Shown here piece by piece: positions 45,204 through 57,992 of a stretch of 64,000 nucleotides of DNA. Where the stretch lies: contig PZJY01000002.1 in the NCBI GenBank assembly GCA_031472005.1, forward strand, positions 3,658,001-3,722,000. Direction: 5' to 3'. The notes under the pieces are model-generated. The model made no database searches, had not been told where the DNA came from, and saw only the letters and a program-made list of their open reading frames with translations. The position numbers were made by a program, and so were the translations under genes. Source of the DNA: Tetracladium setigerum (lineage: Eukaryota; Ascomycota; Leotiomycetes; Helotiales). Numbering within the stretch: the stretch's first letter is position 1; each line of letters starts with the position of its first letter.

Positions 45204-47421
45204 ATGCCTCCTAAAGACAAAAAACGCAAAAGGCGGAGCAACAAATCGAGCGAAGAACTAAACATGACGAATTCAGTTCCTCAGACCAATTCCTCCCGTC
45301 GCAGGTCAGATTGCGTTTCCATTCATTCTCAATCAAGTCTGCCCGTCCTAGGACATTCTTTCTTGCCTATACAGTTTCTGCGTACGAGAAATGGCTGATT
45401 AGGATACTTCCAGGGGCACGAGGGCGCCGGCACAAGACCCCCTAAGGTGAAGATGCAAGATAATTCAAGACCAGGCGGGCAACTTTGGATCCCCTTCTGT
45501 GGTCCAGCTAACGAAGTGTGTCAAGTCGTTCCAGAATACACTCAAGAATACTACAATTCAGAATCCACGACGACGCCACATTTACCAACAAACTTCCAAA
45601 ACACAACCTCGCAGGCTGGGCCAGAATTTGTGCCTAACTTTCGTGAGTCGAGACGGTTGTCCGGGCCTGGTGTTTACTTTGAAGCCCCTCGGCCACAAAT
45701 ATCTCTCAACTAACAGGGTTGCAATAATCCTTACAGAACCTTCACAAATGAACCACATCCCACAGCATAGGAGGGCTCCTCCACAGCACAGAAGCATATT
45801 GCCTGGGCCTACAAATTTCCAGAGATTAATGTCACAGGGTGGAGCAGAATTTGAGCCCAGGTTTAACGAATTGCTTCAAGGTTCGGCAGCAGGCAAGCCA
45901 CTTGAAAACCGTTTCTAGGTCCACGCTGATAACGTTTGAATAGTCACTGCAATGCCTACGCACTATGAAAACATCCCACAAGGCAGCACCAATTCGTTGC
46001 AAAGGCCCGCACCAACAAGCGCTCAAGCATCGATGTCGCAGAATCAATCTGCATCTATGTTGCCTCGTTTTCCCGAACCCCAACTAGATATGAATACGAT
46101 CCGACTCCATATCCATGGGCTTCCTACCCCGAATTTTGATGCTCACTACGATGGATACTCCGAAAGAGTTGAGAGCGGCGTAGATCGCAACGCCTCTCGA
46201 ATAACGGCAACGGACATATTCGATCTCGTTGCGGACAACTTCATGATCAACAATCGGGTAATATCTACCTTTTGTTCACATACCAGAGAAGTAATTACTG
46301 AGTTTTGCAAAAGATCCCCCAGATGGAAGAAATCTTGCCGTCATCGGTACTTAAACTACCGGCTTCAAAGTACTGGTATCCAATTGTGGTGAGATACGTA
46401 CTACAATTAGCGAGTCTTTACCTTCCTTCGGTGGTGAGTGACATGCAGCTAATCAATTCTTGTCAAGGAACAGTCGTCGCCACAACGATCGAATTCAGTG
46501 CCACAGCAACAGTCTCAACAGCTGAATATGATGCCACCACGCGAGTCTCGAAGTCTATCATCATCAATTTCGAGCCCATTTGAATCGCAGCAGCTTCCTG
46601 TTCAAGCTCCTACCATGGTTTCTTCTTCACAGAGGTCAAATTCCGTGCCACAGCAACAGTCTCAGCAGCTGAACATGGAGTCAATACGCCGGTATCGAAG
46701 TTTGTTCTCATCTGTCCCGCGCCGATTTGAAGCACAGCAGCTTCCAATCCAAGGTCCAGCCTCTGTTCCTCCACAACGTTCAGGTTTAGTGCCACAGCAA
46801 CAGTCTCAGCAGCTGGGTATCATGCCACCAGGCGAGCCTCGACGTTTCTCATCACCACTCTCGCGCCAATTTATACCGCGGCGACTCCCAACTCAAGCCG
46901 ATACCGAGTTTTCCTCAGCCCAATTCCCCAAACGTCAACGGCAGCAATCAACACCTTTGAACACATCGCTTCGTCGAACGTCACAGCCTGTTCTAGGTCG
47001 TTTTAATGTACCACCTACACAATACAATACCGGGTTTCCACAAGAGTCTCAAGAACTACAAGCCACATCCGATTTCTCAGCACAAACAACACCGCATTCT
47101 TCCAAACTCAGCTCTGGCGTTTTAATGAATGCCATGTCCAGCTCACCTCAAACATCAGCCACCATGTCTCCTCTAGAAGTAGTCACGCCAACAAAAACAA
47201 GCCAGCCCAAGAAAAAGGCTGAAGATAGTCCTAACGCCGGCCTTTTGGAACGACGAGAACAAGCGCCGATGCAAGTGGTTATACCACGGCGGCGTTCTAT
47301 AGACGCCAGTGATTATCTGGAACGACAACGGCGAGAACGACTACTGATGCAAGTGGAACCAGGAGAGCCTATTTGTTATTTTTGGTGGAGTAGACAAACA
47401 GGATTTACCCCCTCGGCTTGA
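45204..47421 (+). CDS. Hypothetical Gln/Ser/Pro-rich protein with internal repeats
   Basis: Proposed exons: 45204-45304, 45414-45642, 45737-45880, 45944-46257, 46314-46388 and 46468-47421. It starts MPPKDKKRKRR, a basic nuclear-type N-terminus. Exons 2 and 3 end in similar sequence (TNFQNTTSQAGPEF; TNFQRLMSQGGAEF). The last exon has three ~47-residue repeats built on VPQQQSQQLNM...RRFEAQQLPIQ. A helical part (ITATDIFDLVADNFMINN) is the only globular-looking stretch. No family is recognised; the composition suggests a transcriptional or RNA-related disordered protein. Joining exons 1 and 2 in frame needs one extra C in the run 45438-45442; otherwise translation may start at the Met at 45447. 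Gene limits are moderate, product unknown. Confidence 0.6.
46490..46925 (+). repeat. Three ~140-bp repeats within coding sequence
   Basis: Copies begin near 46490, 46643 and 46784, each with GTGCCACAGCAACAGTCTCA at or near its start and a CAGCAGCTTCC-type segment later. They encode the SVPQQQSQQLNM repeats of the gene at 45204-47421. The first 20 bases are identical between copies, so duplication is probably recent. Confidence 0.7.
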
Positions 47422-48219
47422 TCGCTAGATCGATTGAATTTTGGGGCGTTGAATGGAAAAGGGGAGGGAAATTGGTGGGATAAAGCTCAGTCGGTCTCGA
47501 TGAGACGGGTGCTGTGTATTGCACGTTCTCATTGCGTTTGATGAGAAGTGCAGGTCGGTTGTGGAGGAGAAGCTCTAGTATTGTTTGAAGAATGAAGACA
47601 TTATAACTGAGAATCTATAGTTTCAGAGGGTGTTTATTCCAATTCAGAATTCGTCTGATTGCCGTAATCGGTTTCGTAGCTCGTTAGCATCTGAAATGAA
47701 GGTGTTAAAGTTTAACAATCACTCAGGATGCAAGCGGAACCTCATCATCCAGATGAGTAAACTTCTTTTTCTTCTTCTTCACATTAAGGCCCGTAAATTT
47801 CATAAATCATTCTTATTCCGTCGTTCTATCGTTCTCCTCACTTTTATAATTACTATCAAGTTTCCTTCCTACCTAGGTAATTTAAGTCCTCCTGAGTGGG
47901 AAGCTGACAAACTGACAAGTTCAAATTAACAACGCAGTTCACATTGATGATGACAATGTTCAAAAAGGCTCAGAAATAATAATAAATCGAAGTAGGCTTG
48001 ATATATAAGTAGATGGATGGAACGATCAATCAAGAACGCGACAACATTTGAGAGCCAGAGGAGCTGAGATGGTTGATAGTTGGTGAGTATGAGTATGGAA
48101 GGACTTCTGCATGTGTTGTGTTGTGGTGAGTATTAAGGTGAAGGGGAGATACGACAGAATATGATGGCGCGGAAGGTTTGTCCGATGATCTTGATATAAG
48201 TCCTACCCGCCTGTAATGC
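47422..48219. other. Intergenic region
   Basis: 3' flank of the repeat-containing gene and AT-rich sequence. No feature supported. Confidence 0.4.
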
Positions 48220-48439
48220 ATGCCGTGTTCTAATACGCCGCAGGAGTTTGCCAGAGGTGTGGCAAGATCCCTGGCGTTTATGGATGCGGAGGAAAGAGCT
48301 GAATGTCTGTCTGCCATGAAACATCATGTCGACTACGTCAAGAATGTCGCCCTGCGCGCCCGTGCCGAGCATTACCGCCAACCTGGCAAAGTATTATGAC
48401 GAGGAAGCTAATCGTTTAGAGGAAAATAAGAATAACTAA
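48220..48439 (+). CDS. Small hypothetical protein (59 aa, or ~73 aa if frame-corrected)
   Basis: ATG 48220 opens a 59-aa frame to 48399. It reads like real protein: FARGVARSLAFMDAEERAEC then HVDYVKNVALRARAEHYRQ, an amphipathic helical pattern. The neighbouring frame continues without a break as KYYDEEANRLEENKNN to a stop at 48439; one A fewer at 48388-48390 would join the two. The ATG sits just before a TTCTAAT...CGCAG sequence that could also be a branch point and acceptor, so this may be the last exon of a longer gene. No family recognised. Confidence 0.4.
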
Positions 48440-51400
48440 GGATTTTTATAGCTCTAGAAAGAGGTCGTTCGGGACATCATCTTCACCGGTCGGCACAGGC
48501 CCCGGCCCCTCTCGACGACCCTCTATCGAATACCGTGTCAATTTTGAGATGCCGGGTAGTGGATTATGTAGAAGCATGCATGCAATACACTCGATATACT
48601 AACCTCTACCATTTTAATTCGTCCGGTCTTCAAGATGAAATTCGTTCGCAACATTTTTTCACATGAAATGGCTTTTTCATTATCGCTCAAACATATAACC
48701 TCAGTGGTAGTTAACAACATAGAGGAAAGTTTGCATTGAAATTGTTTTGGGCAAAGGAATTGCCATTATTATCTCAGAGAACTGTTGCTATTAGTTTTAT
48801 TACTGTTGTCGCTGTTCTTATGATTGTCAAATATTTGATATTTCGCTGTCGTTAGGGTTTTTATCGTCATTATTCAAGCTTCGCTCAATTCATTGACAAT
48901 CATCAAATAAGTTCATTCAATTTTAAGATACCTAAGTTTACGTCTAATGTCTGAAATCTGAATGACTGAAAGCGAGAAGCAAAAGACCACGGCGAGAATA
49001 CTCCCCGCAAGGAACAGCTCGTACGACGCCGCGAGATTGAATGAGAAGGGCATTGACGTACGAGGGACGTTGAGACGCAACCTGGTGAAGCTGAATGCTA
49101 CCAGGCTTGTATGGAACAGGCTGGTGTATCTTGGGACCAGCTGGGATGAACGTACCATGAGGAACAAGTTGGTCCTTGAAACACACCTCTACCACTATCC
49201 CCACGACTACCCCCGCAATGCTCCCTTCTATCCTCCTTCAAACTCTCTTCATTTGTCAGTTTAGTATCCGGGCGAGGTTGAAAGGGAGGAGAAAGAGATT
49301 CGAGGCGCTGGGAGAGTGTTTGGAGGTGGAGAAGGAGAGCTTGGCACTCTTGCGGCGGTCGAGGTTGGAGGTGAGGGGGGTGTCCTGCGGCTGGAGCTGA
49401 GAGGGTTCGCGAGACCGTTCGGACGGGTCCTGGGCTGCGCGCTTGATCGCAAGGTAGGAGTGGCTACTATATTAGCCAGTATTCAATAGATAGGTATTTA
49501 TTTTAAAGTCTTAAATATAGTAGAGTAAAAGGTGAGAACGCGTTTCGGAAGGGATAGCAGATGCTAGATCTTTGACAGTAAACGATGCAAACCTCTTCAA
49601 TTATATGGACTATCGTACTCGAGTTTATCGTAACTTCCACGATTATTACGAGTAATGCAAAAAAAAAATAGTGTGAGATAATCATGCCGTTTATAATAAG
49701 CACCAGAGCTCTACTCTCTTCGTTCTTGAATTGGCCAAATTTTGGAGTTTGGTGGTCTTGCGAATCCTTGGAAGTTGAAACGGACGTCTATAATTTTCTG
49801 AAGGGCAAAATATTCCGAGACAAAATTATAGAAGGGATCCTACCGGGAAAAAGTTTCACATGGCGGAGAATAAAAAAGGCATTGTTTTTATGCCAGAAGC
49901 CGAAAAATAGTTCTGAGAAGTGAACATTGAGGAAAGGAGGCCAGGGAGTGTTCCAAGGTTATCGTCCTCCTCGCTACACAAAAGTCCGCTCTAGCCGTTT
50001 AGCCGTTAGCGCACCCGTTTTTATCAGCCTCCTTTCACTTGGAACTCTTCAGAACTGCTCGACATTCTTCATGCTTGAAGGCACTCTGACTACTTACTCC
50101 GACTCGAGGCCTGCCCTTGCTGTGAGTATATGAAGTTGCTGGGAGGTTGAGGTTGAGCTAGTGCTCAATCGAAAGCCTTGGCCACGAACCCGGACCGTTG
50201 GACATGACATGGATACAGTATGGCATCGCCAGCTCACGCATGCGTGACTGGAAGTGGCCAGGCATTTCATGCTTTTGAAAAACATGCTGATGGCTCCATT
50301 ATTCTAAGCTTATCCGCATAATGAGTTTTGGGTTTTCCATGAAGCCTTTTCTTTGAGACTCCAAAGTAGTTGAAAGGAGTACGAAATGGTGATCGCTCTG
50401 TTGCTGGGAGGTTTCGACCTCATCCTCATCTGGCCCAAAGTTGGAAATGCAGTCACCACTTTTGAAAATCTCGGTAATAGTCCGATATCTCTTCTGTATT
50501 TCCCAGTTCTGCGCCTCGGTAATAGCTTGATATCTCTTTTGTCTTTCCCAATTCTGCTCTCTACATATGTCTGCGTTGTTCGGTGGAAGACTGAGCGAGT
50601 TTGCCAAGCATATGGATTTCCACCTCTTCCGGATATCTTTTCTGGAGGAGCAAGTACTTCGCAGGAAAAGAAAATGCCCAACACGCCGAAGTACTCGACA
50701 GATTGACTTCGTATCCGATGACGATAATTCGGCAGTTGACATATCACGTGTTTATGGACAAGACAATTGGCATTTCTTGTCCCTAACTCCCGTCGGAGAA
50801 ATTCCGACCGATCTGGGCATGTGAGGCTGCATCTTTTATTCTCTCTTTTTACTGAACGTGGAGGAATTGGGATTTGTAGTAATTGGTAAATTTTTATGTA
50901 TAGTTCCACTGGTGAAAATGCTACCTAGCATGATAATTTAATATTTGTTTATATTGATTTCGATTTCGCAACATATATCCAGAAAAAAAAACTCATCCAC
51001 CTTCTTTTCTCATTTGTCGTATAGGTCAAACCCCATCTTTGTCTTTAATTATCCTTTTTCCGGGGTTCGCGGGGAAGGTTCGAGGAAACTCTTCACTAGG
51101 TTATACGGATCTACGCTGTTTATTTCTGTATTCGACTGTCAAATGCTTGGAAGTTGTTGCTTGCTGCAGAACGAGGGGTTTCTTCCGTCTTTGGTGCTTT
51201 TCCGCAGAGGGCTGAGTCGTGAGCTTGTGGGGAGCGAAGTGGTTATCCTCAACTGTATCTGAATAGATGAGCTATTAATGTCGGTTTTGTTGTGGAAAAT
51301 CGTTTATTTGTGGGGGGACGATCTCCTCTGACGCGCATCGGAAAAGCAGAGATGAACAGGTTCACGATCGATCTTTTCCCCAGGTTCTCCGGACTCCACA

Positions 51401-51574
51401 GTGTTTGTTTATCTCGAGACTCAAGATATTTAATCACGTGTTGATTGATAGTTAATAGTATATAAGAAGTGATATTCATATATTTTGTGATTTGAAGAAG
51501 CCACTGCATTCCGAATAGAGAGTCTGTCTGCACTTCATCACTTTTCGACTTTCTGATTTTCGAAAATTTCAACC
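48440..51574. other. Long intergenic region, weak ORFs only
   Basis: About 3.1 kb, AT-rich. ATG frames at 48962-49264 (plus, 100 aa, basic) and 50299-50742 (minus, 147 aa) have no family features. The second contains a two-copy 42-bp direct repeat (about 50476-50560) encoding QNWExQKRY. I do not call either as a gene. The last ~150 bp are the promoter of the GH105 gene. Confidence 0.4.
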
Positions 51575-53172
51575 ATGAAACTTCAATACTTTGCAGAAGC
51601 AGCAGTGCTTGCCTCTTTGGCATCGGCATCAATTACTCTCCCCAGCGCTTGGGTATCAATCCAGCCTGGCGAGAAGATAAGCTCAGGCAAATTCAACGGC
51701 AAACCACGTTGTAAGTACTCTTTATTCACCAGTCTAGTCAATAATACTGACACCATCTCAGATCTAACATGGCTCGCCGATTCCGAGATCAAACGTGGCG
51801 TGGCTCCCATCTCCGCATACACAACATCGGCATTTTATTCAGGTGTGATGCTCGCCTACAATCGAACTGGTGACAAGAAATACCTCGATTATGTCAAATT
51901 TCAAATGGACATCATCCTGTACCCTGATTGGGATGGCACGATCGTGTTGCACAACAACAGTAACAGTATTGATGATATCAGAATTGGCCACAGCTTTCTA
52001 GATATTTACGAAGCGACTGGAAATGAAATCTATAAGACGGCGGCAACGAAAGTTAAGAGTCAAATTGATCGCAGCTTCAGAACGCCTGCTGGTGGATTTT
52101 ATCATAGATACCCAACCTATATTGATCAGTACGTATCTGGAGATCAAATGCGTTTCTTGCGATGTGAGAGCTTGCTAACGACATGTTCTAGGATGTGGTT
52201 GGATGGTATTTATATGCTTGATGTTTACTATGCTCGTTGGACACATTCATTTGAACCTACAAACAACACTGCTTGGGATGATATTGCTCTTCAGGTAATT
52301 CATCTCAATCTTTCCTTTGGCATGGATATCTTACTCACCCGTGTCTGTTAGTACGATCTCATTGACGCGGGAACCCGAATTAACCCAGCCACAAATGGCC
52401 TCCCACTCCAGTTAGTCAACTTGTATACTCCCTTTCATTCGACGACCCCACTAATCCACGCACCTTCAGCGGTTTTGATGTCAGCAAAAAGTCAATCTGG
52501 GCCGATCCAGTAACCGGTGCCTGCCCTCATGTTTGGAATCGCGCCGTTGGATGGTACATCATGGCATTGGTCGACACACTCGATTACTTCCCAGCCTCTC
52601 ACCCTGGCAGAGAGCGTCTTCTTGGGTATCTCCGATCTCTTGTTGATGCCATCGTCACTGCACAAGATAAACGCACAAAGGGATGGTGGTTGATCATGAC
52701 ACCTGGGTATGAGGGGAAACGTGGAAATTACATTGAGAGTGCGTCTTTCCCATGCATCACAATTCTTCTGGGATGTCCTCTGGCTGACAAGAATTGTGTA
52801 AAGGCTCCGGAACAAATATGTTTGTCTATGGTATCCTCAAGGCTCTTCGTCTTGGCTATATCTCCGGGAAGAAATACGAGCGCTCCGCTCTGCAAGGTTA
52901 TGAACTCATGACTGACACATTCGCTGTTTCTTCAAAGTCGGACAACATCTTGAATCTAGACTGGACTGTTCAGACTGGAAGTCTAAGTTCTAATGGAACT
53001 TTTGAGGTATGTACTATTCTTAATTTGGAAATCAGAAGAAAGTCTGTTGGGTGAAGAGGGTGCTGACTTGGATGTGCAGTACTATGCTAGTATGCCATTG
53101 TTCCAAAATGATCTAAAGGGTGTTGCCCCGTTCTTGTTTGCTGCCTACGAGTATGAAATCAAGAAATTTTAA
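51575..53172 (+). CDS. Secreted GH105 unsaturated rhamnogalacturonyl hydrolase
   Basis: Seven exons: 51575-51710, 51762-52128, 52192-52294, 52352-52410, 52470-52738, 52804-53006 and 53080-53172 (409 aa, all phases consistent). A signal peptide (MKLQYFAEAAVLASLASASI) leads into an (alpha/alpha)6 barrel. Family marks: DDIRIGHSFLDIYEATG, MWLDGIYMLDVYYARW (with the catalytic-type Asp), WNRAVGWYIMALVDTLDYF, KGWWLIMTPGYEGKRGNYIE and SSGTNMFVYGILKAL. Enzymes of this family remove the unsaturated sugar left by pectin (rhamnogalacturonan) lyases, so the role is late pectin breakdown outside the cell. Substrate preference within GH105 cannot be told. N-glycosylation sites (NNS, NNT) fit secretion. No frame breaks. 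Confidence 0.92.
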
Positions 53173-53945
53173 AGAGTGTCTTCGGACAACAGAGAGTTTA
53201 GAAGGTGTGGGATCCAGCTTTTAAAACGTGGGGAATGGAGGACTGTTTCCGAACAAAAGTCGCAGGAAGTCTTAGTTAGAGTTGAGTTTATATTAGTACT
53301 TGAATCCAAAAAGATCTGAGAACACCTACCGTACTTAAGGAAACTTGTTCTCTAAACATGTGAGAATGGAGAATGGAGAACGAAAAATATCGATCTGAAG
53401 CATGAGTGACGGAATGATGGGCAGCCCCAGAAGCAATGGAACCGGTAAAACTTTCGAAATTATTTAGATGTGGAAAATAGGTTTTGGCCGATTCATTTTT
53501 TTGGCATTCGGAAAACCAGATAAGGGAAAGGGAGCACAGTTACACAATCTGGAGACCTTGTTGAGTTTGATGAGTTACCCTAGTCCGCTGCTTATTTAAC
53601 CTTCTGAGCCAAGGTGGATCACGTGTGTCCCCGCATTGTGATCATCAACGTTCAACATTCGACCACTCCATCAGACCTCCAGCCAAAACCATCCTCCAAC
53701 TCATCGCAAACCTCCTCGTTGCAATCGCATACATAGAGCGCGGAGGGCACGATAATCCTCGAATAAATAATCACCTCTGCGACCTCGCTGGAAGCTAATC
53801 GCCACGCGCCCACCGAAGTCAGACACGCGCGCATATGGACAGAACAAAGCCGAGTAGAAGTTAGAGAAGGAGAGAAGCAGAGAAGCCATACATAAGCAGC
53901 GTATTTAGAAGCGCATCGCTTTATCCTTTTGGAGTGGGGATAGAA
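53173..53945. promoter_or_regulatory. Intergenic region, promoter of SPT20
   Basis: Contains the 3' flank of the GH105 gene and the SPT20 upstream region. No specific sites recognised. Minus-strand frames at 53652-53978 lack family features. Confidence 0.4.
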
Positions 53946-56881
53946 ATGGCTCCCTCTGCGACCGCGACCCAGTCGCACTCCTCCAAAATCAAACGCCCAA
54001 TACCACCAGGCATCCAGACAAATGGCGTAAAGACAAACGGCATCAATTCTTCGACATCATCCCCTTCGCCTTCGATGTCTGCTGGCAGACTACCATCCGG
54101 TGGTAAAAATCCAAACTCTGCGACCAGCAATGGCGTCGGAGGCAGTATGTCAGGGCCACGCTCTGCGAATCGAGTCCAGCGCGAAGCACCCCCTCCTAGA
54201 ATGCTCGGTCGAGGACAGAGAGTCGCCAGCGGAGGACTTCGATCCGCAAGCATAGCAGGGGATATGGGTTCTTCGCAGTCTTCTGAGCCCATACCTTATG
54301 GTAAGCAGCTGCTTGTACTATAGAATCGCGCCGCTAACCACTCTACAGTTAAAACAGACGAATACATTCTTAAAAAATATCGCGGACAGACCCCATCATT
54401 AATCGTACATCTTTACGCTACACACTTCCGATTCGACCAACAAGAAGGCAGCTTCACTTACAAGTCTCCAATGCGGATTGTAATTGAACATTTGAGGCAA
54501 CGGACAATCCCACATGATTTGGTGGAGGTTATGGATGTTCCCTTCTATGATGGCTGCATGATTGTTCAGATTTATGATCATAAGTCGACCGCACCTTCGC
54601 AGGACGCAAATCGACCGACCGCTACATTGGGGAAGGCAACGCCATTCTCAGTACACAACTATAACACCTTCCTCACACCATCACCCTACGTCCCATATCC
54701 AAAGCAGGACATTCCGCCACCACGGCCAAGTGGAGTGACGGATGGGGACCAAGCAGGGAGCAAGCCAAAGACCGCGGAGCAGAAAGATAAAGAGAACATG
54801 CCTGCGCCAGCCATACCAGGCGATAACCACCGAAACAAGCTGAGCGCCCAACCTAGGAAGCCGAAGATATCGACGATTGTCCTGCACCCAACAGCATTAA
54901 GCAATCATTGCGATTTCGTTACTAAGGGTGTTGAACTTGTTACCAACACTGAGGGAAGACGAGACTCCCGAACGGATATACCTGCTTCTGGAACAGTGCC
55001 TCCTACGCCAAGTACCGCGGTTCCGCAAACGCCAATGACTATTGCACCTCCTGCGAAGCGCTTGAAGAAAGGAAGGGCTGACCAGGATATAGTGCATCTC
55101 TATGCTGCGCAATCCCAGATAGTTCTTGGCACACAAGCACCACTTGCACTTGATCCTGTCAGAAGCGCCGCGGAATCAGCTGCACTCTTGAAAGCTCTCT
55201 CCCATCCGATGCATCTTGAGAAACCCCTTCGCCTAAGAGTCGGAAGAGAACTGTGGCTGAGATGGCAGCAGATGAGGCACTTGCCGCAGATCAGGAACGG
55301 TATATGCTTCTCATGGATGAAAGACTCTCGGCAAGCACGACAGGCGCAGCAGGTGCAAATCCTGCTGATGAAGATGGACAGGTTGGCAATTCATCCTTTG
55401 AGCCTCGCTTTGAGAGATTCAAGGCTATTGAAAACATTAAGCATAGCCACGAAGAGAAGACGAGGTTGGAGAAACTCAGGGCAGAGGAGGCTGAAAGGAA
55501 GGCAATTCAAGAGCGAGAAAGAGACAGGCTCCGAATGGAGAATGAGAAGAAGGAGCGAGAGAAGATGCAATCCAATGTTGCAAATGCGACGACCGCCAAT
55601 CAAAATCTTTTGCGACAACAAGAAGTGCAACGAAGACAGCATATGCAAATGCAGGCTCAAGCTCAAGCTCAAGCTGCCCAGATGCAAGCCCAAGCCAACG
55701 CTCAAAATCTTGGGATGCAGGCTCAAGTACAAGGGCAGCATGCTCATCCTCAGGCAAATGGAATGATGCCGAATGGGATACAGGGACAACCTCAACGCTT
55801 CCATCAGCAGGTGTCGCAGGCCCAAGTTTCATCGCCTATCGTCAGGAATGGCACACCTCTAAACCACAGTTCTCCAATGAACAACATGGCAAACGTTCCC
55901 ATGCAACATTCTACCTCAAGTATGGGTGGAAGCCCTGCACGACCAGGATCTGTTGTGCATCAGAATCATCCAAATATGAATGCACCAGCTTCTCATGCCA
56001 TGACTAACCAACGAAGTCAACAAAGCCATGGGGGCACACCTCGAATGCCGAACGCAACGCCCAATATGCAAAATACGCCTTTGAATCGACAAATGAGCCA
56101 GACACCAAGGATGACCCAGGGCAGCCCTCTCCCGGGCCAGATGGCGCAAGCACCACAGATGCAACAAATGATGGCCAATGGGCAGCCTATGACACAACAA
56201 GGATTTCTGCAGGCCCAAATGCAGCAGCAGAGAATACAACAGGCCCTACGTCAAAATCCACAATTGATGAACGGAGGGGCCCAGCTGAGCCAGCAACAGC
56301 AGGCTGCTTTATTGGCGAGGCAGCAGCATATGCAGATGAACAATCCCAACTTCAATCCGCAAATGGCTCAAGCGATGGCCGCAAGGCAACAGCAGCAAGC
56401 AGCCATGATGAACAATCCAAACTTCATGAACGGACAGAATATTGGACCAAATATGCAGCAGTCACTAACTCTGGCACAACAGCAGCAGCTGCAACAGATG
56501 CAGCAACAAAATCAACACGTTGCTCAGCACCGGGCAGCAGCTCTCGCCCAAGCCCAGGTAGCCCAACATCAAGCACAACAGCAGGTACAGAGCCAACAAA
56601 TGCTGGCCAACCAGGTCTTCGCCCAGCAAGTCATGCATCAGACAAAAGCACTCTACATGAAAGAATTACCAGCTCTGCAGCAGAAGTATCCTGGTGGGAT
56701 TCCAGAAGATGTGGACAGGCAGCTGAAGACGCACTGTCAACAGCAAGCCAATACATATGTTAGGGCAAGGCGACAACAGATGCAACAGCAGCAGCAAGCT
56801 CAACACCAGCAACAGATGATGGCTGCGCAACAAGCTGCACAACAACAGATGGGCGGGATGCAGAATGGGATGGGGATGTAG
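53946..56881 (+). CDS. SPT20: Spt20, SAGA histone-acetyltransferase complex subunit
   Basis: Exons 53946-54300 and 54349-56881; 962 aa once a frame break is corrected. The Spt20 domain begins at the second exon: KTDEYILKKYRGQTPSLIVH, YATHFRFDQQEGSFTYKSPM and RQRTIPHDLVEVMDVPFYDG, then IVQIYDHK. After a linker comes KRTVAEMAADEALAADQERY, a second family signature. The long tail is Gln/Met/Asn-rich (QQQ runs, QAQAQAQ), as in other fungal Spt20 proteins. Spt20 keeps SAGA together and so affects transcription of many stress and developmental genes; it acts in the nucleus. Between HLEKP and SPKSRKRT the frame changes; one extra C in 55224-55227 restores it. The Gln tail is CAG/CAA-rich and may vary in length. 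Confidence 0.9.
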
Positions 56882-57339
56882 AATATTGGTGTAATTTTAG
56901 GAGTTTCGCTGGGGTCTCAAATGGTGGGGGCGTTGGTCGGGTTAGGACTTATCACATAGGATGAAATGGCGCATGGGAAGGAGCGAAGCATGGGATGTCT
57001 TATACCTTGATGATGGTCGATGAAGTAGGGAAGTGGCGTTTATTTTGACTCCTAAATTTATAGTGAGTCCTTTATTTGTATAAAGAGCGTGGAAATATTC
57101 TTGGATTTTGCCTAATTGAAACCGAGCTTTTGCTTCTCCCATCTGGTGACAGCCTGTTTTATCACTCTCCAATCTGTGAGTTGAGAAATCTATTATTATG
57201 TCTTGAACTATACCAAGCTTTCCATCGCGACATGATGGCCCTAAACAAATCCATACATAGGTTCACATAACTCATTATCCTCTCGTCTACTTGATACAAA
57301 ATACTCCTACACAACTTTTCTACCCCATTCAACGTCTCT
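56882..57339. other. Intergenic region between convergent genes
   Basis: 3' flanks of SPT20 and the Emi1-like gene. No feature supported. Confidence 0.4.
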
Positions 57340-57992
57340 CTAATCAATACCCCTATCCCTTCTCCTCCTCTCCCTTTCCCTCTCATTCCAACTCCCATCG
57401 CCCACATCTTCATCCCAGATTACCTTCTCCGAAAATGCAGTTCCTGGCGGTAACATCACTTCCCTAGCCTTCCACACATCCTCACTACTCATGCCTCCCT
57501 CCCCTCTATACTTCTTCCTCTCCTTATCCCTATAATGCTCTCTAATAACCTCATTCTTCATCTCGCCCCATAACTCTTCGTCTTCATACAAAACCAAAAA
57601 TCATTCCACGATTCCGAACATGAACGGACTGAACCCATGCGGTACAAATCGTTCCAACGCCCGCCGAGAGAATTGCAGTAGAATGCATTGTCGAAGGCGT
57701 CGCGGCAGGACATGGTTGTTGGGAGGAGGTGTTCGGAAATCGGGAGGGATGGATTGTTGGGATTTGAATTGGTTGTATCGTTGGAGGGAGGGCCGCGGGG
57801 AACGCGATTGTACTTTTTCGACGAAGGTTCGAGATCTGCTGTTACTTCGGAGAGGAATGCAGCGAGTTCTTGGTCGGATACATCTTTGGGGGTTGTGGTT
57901 TCAGCGGATTTAGGTGGTGTGGGTTGTTGTGGAACAGAGCTCGAATTTGGAGTCGCAGTTGGAGTGGGCGTGCTAGAGAATGGCCAGACCAT
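57340..57992 (-). CDS. EMI1: Emi1-like twin CX9C protein (DUF3128)
   Basis: ATG at 57992 (MVWPFSST). After a Pro/Thr-rich N-terminus of ~90 residues there is a twin CX9C fold: C-RDAFDNAFY-C and C-SESWNDFWF-C, separated by NSLGGRWNDLYRMGSVRS. Such pairs form disulfides in the mitochondrial intermembrane space. Family: DUF3128/early meiotic induction protein 1, linked in yeast to IME1 induction and mitochondrial function. As written the frame stops soon after KSYGAR. One extra G in the run read from 57569-57566 gives KSYGGEMKNEVIREHYRDKE and the usual C-terminus to 57340 (217 aa). Shares a divergent promoter with YME2. Confidence 0.85.

Noticed and set aside
48962..49264. 100-aa ATG ORF, plus strand
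   Set aside because: Basic and no family, no splice context, and a similar-length ORF lies on the other strand; not enough to call a gene.
50299..50742. 147-aa ATG ORF, minus strand, with two copies of QNWExQKRY
   Set aside because: Only the 42-bp duplication is notable; an alternative frame of 200 codons overlaps it, so coding is unproven.
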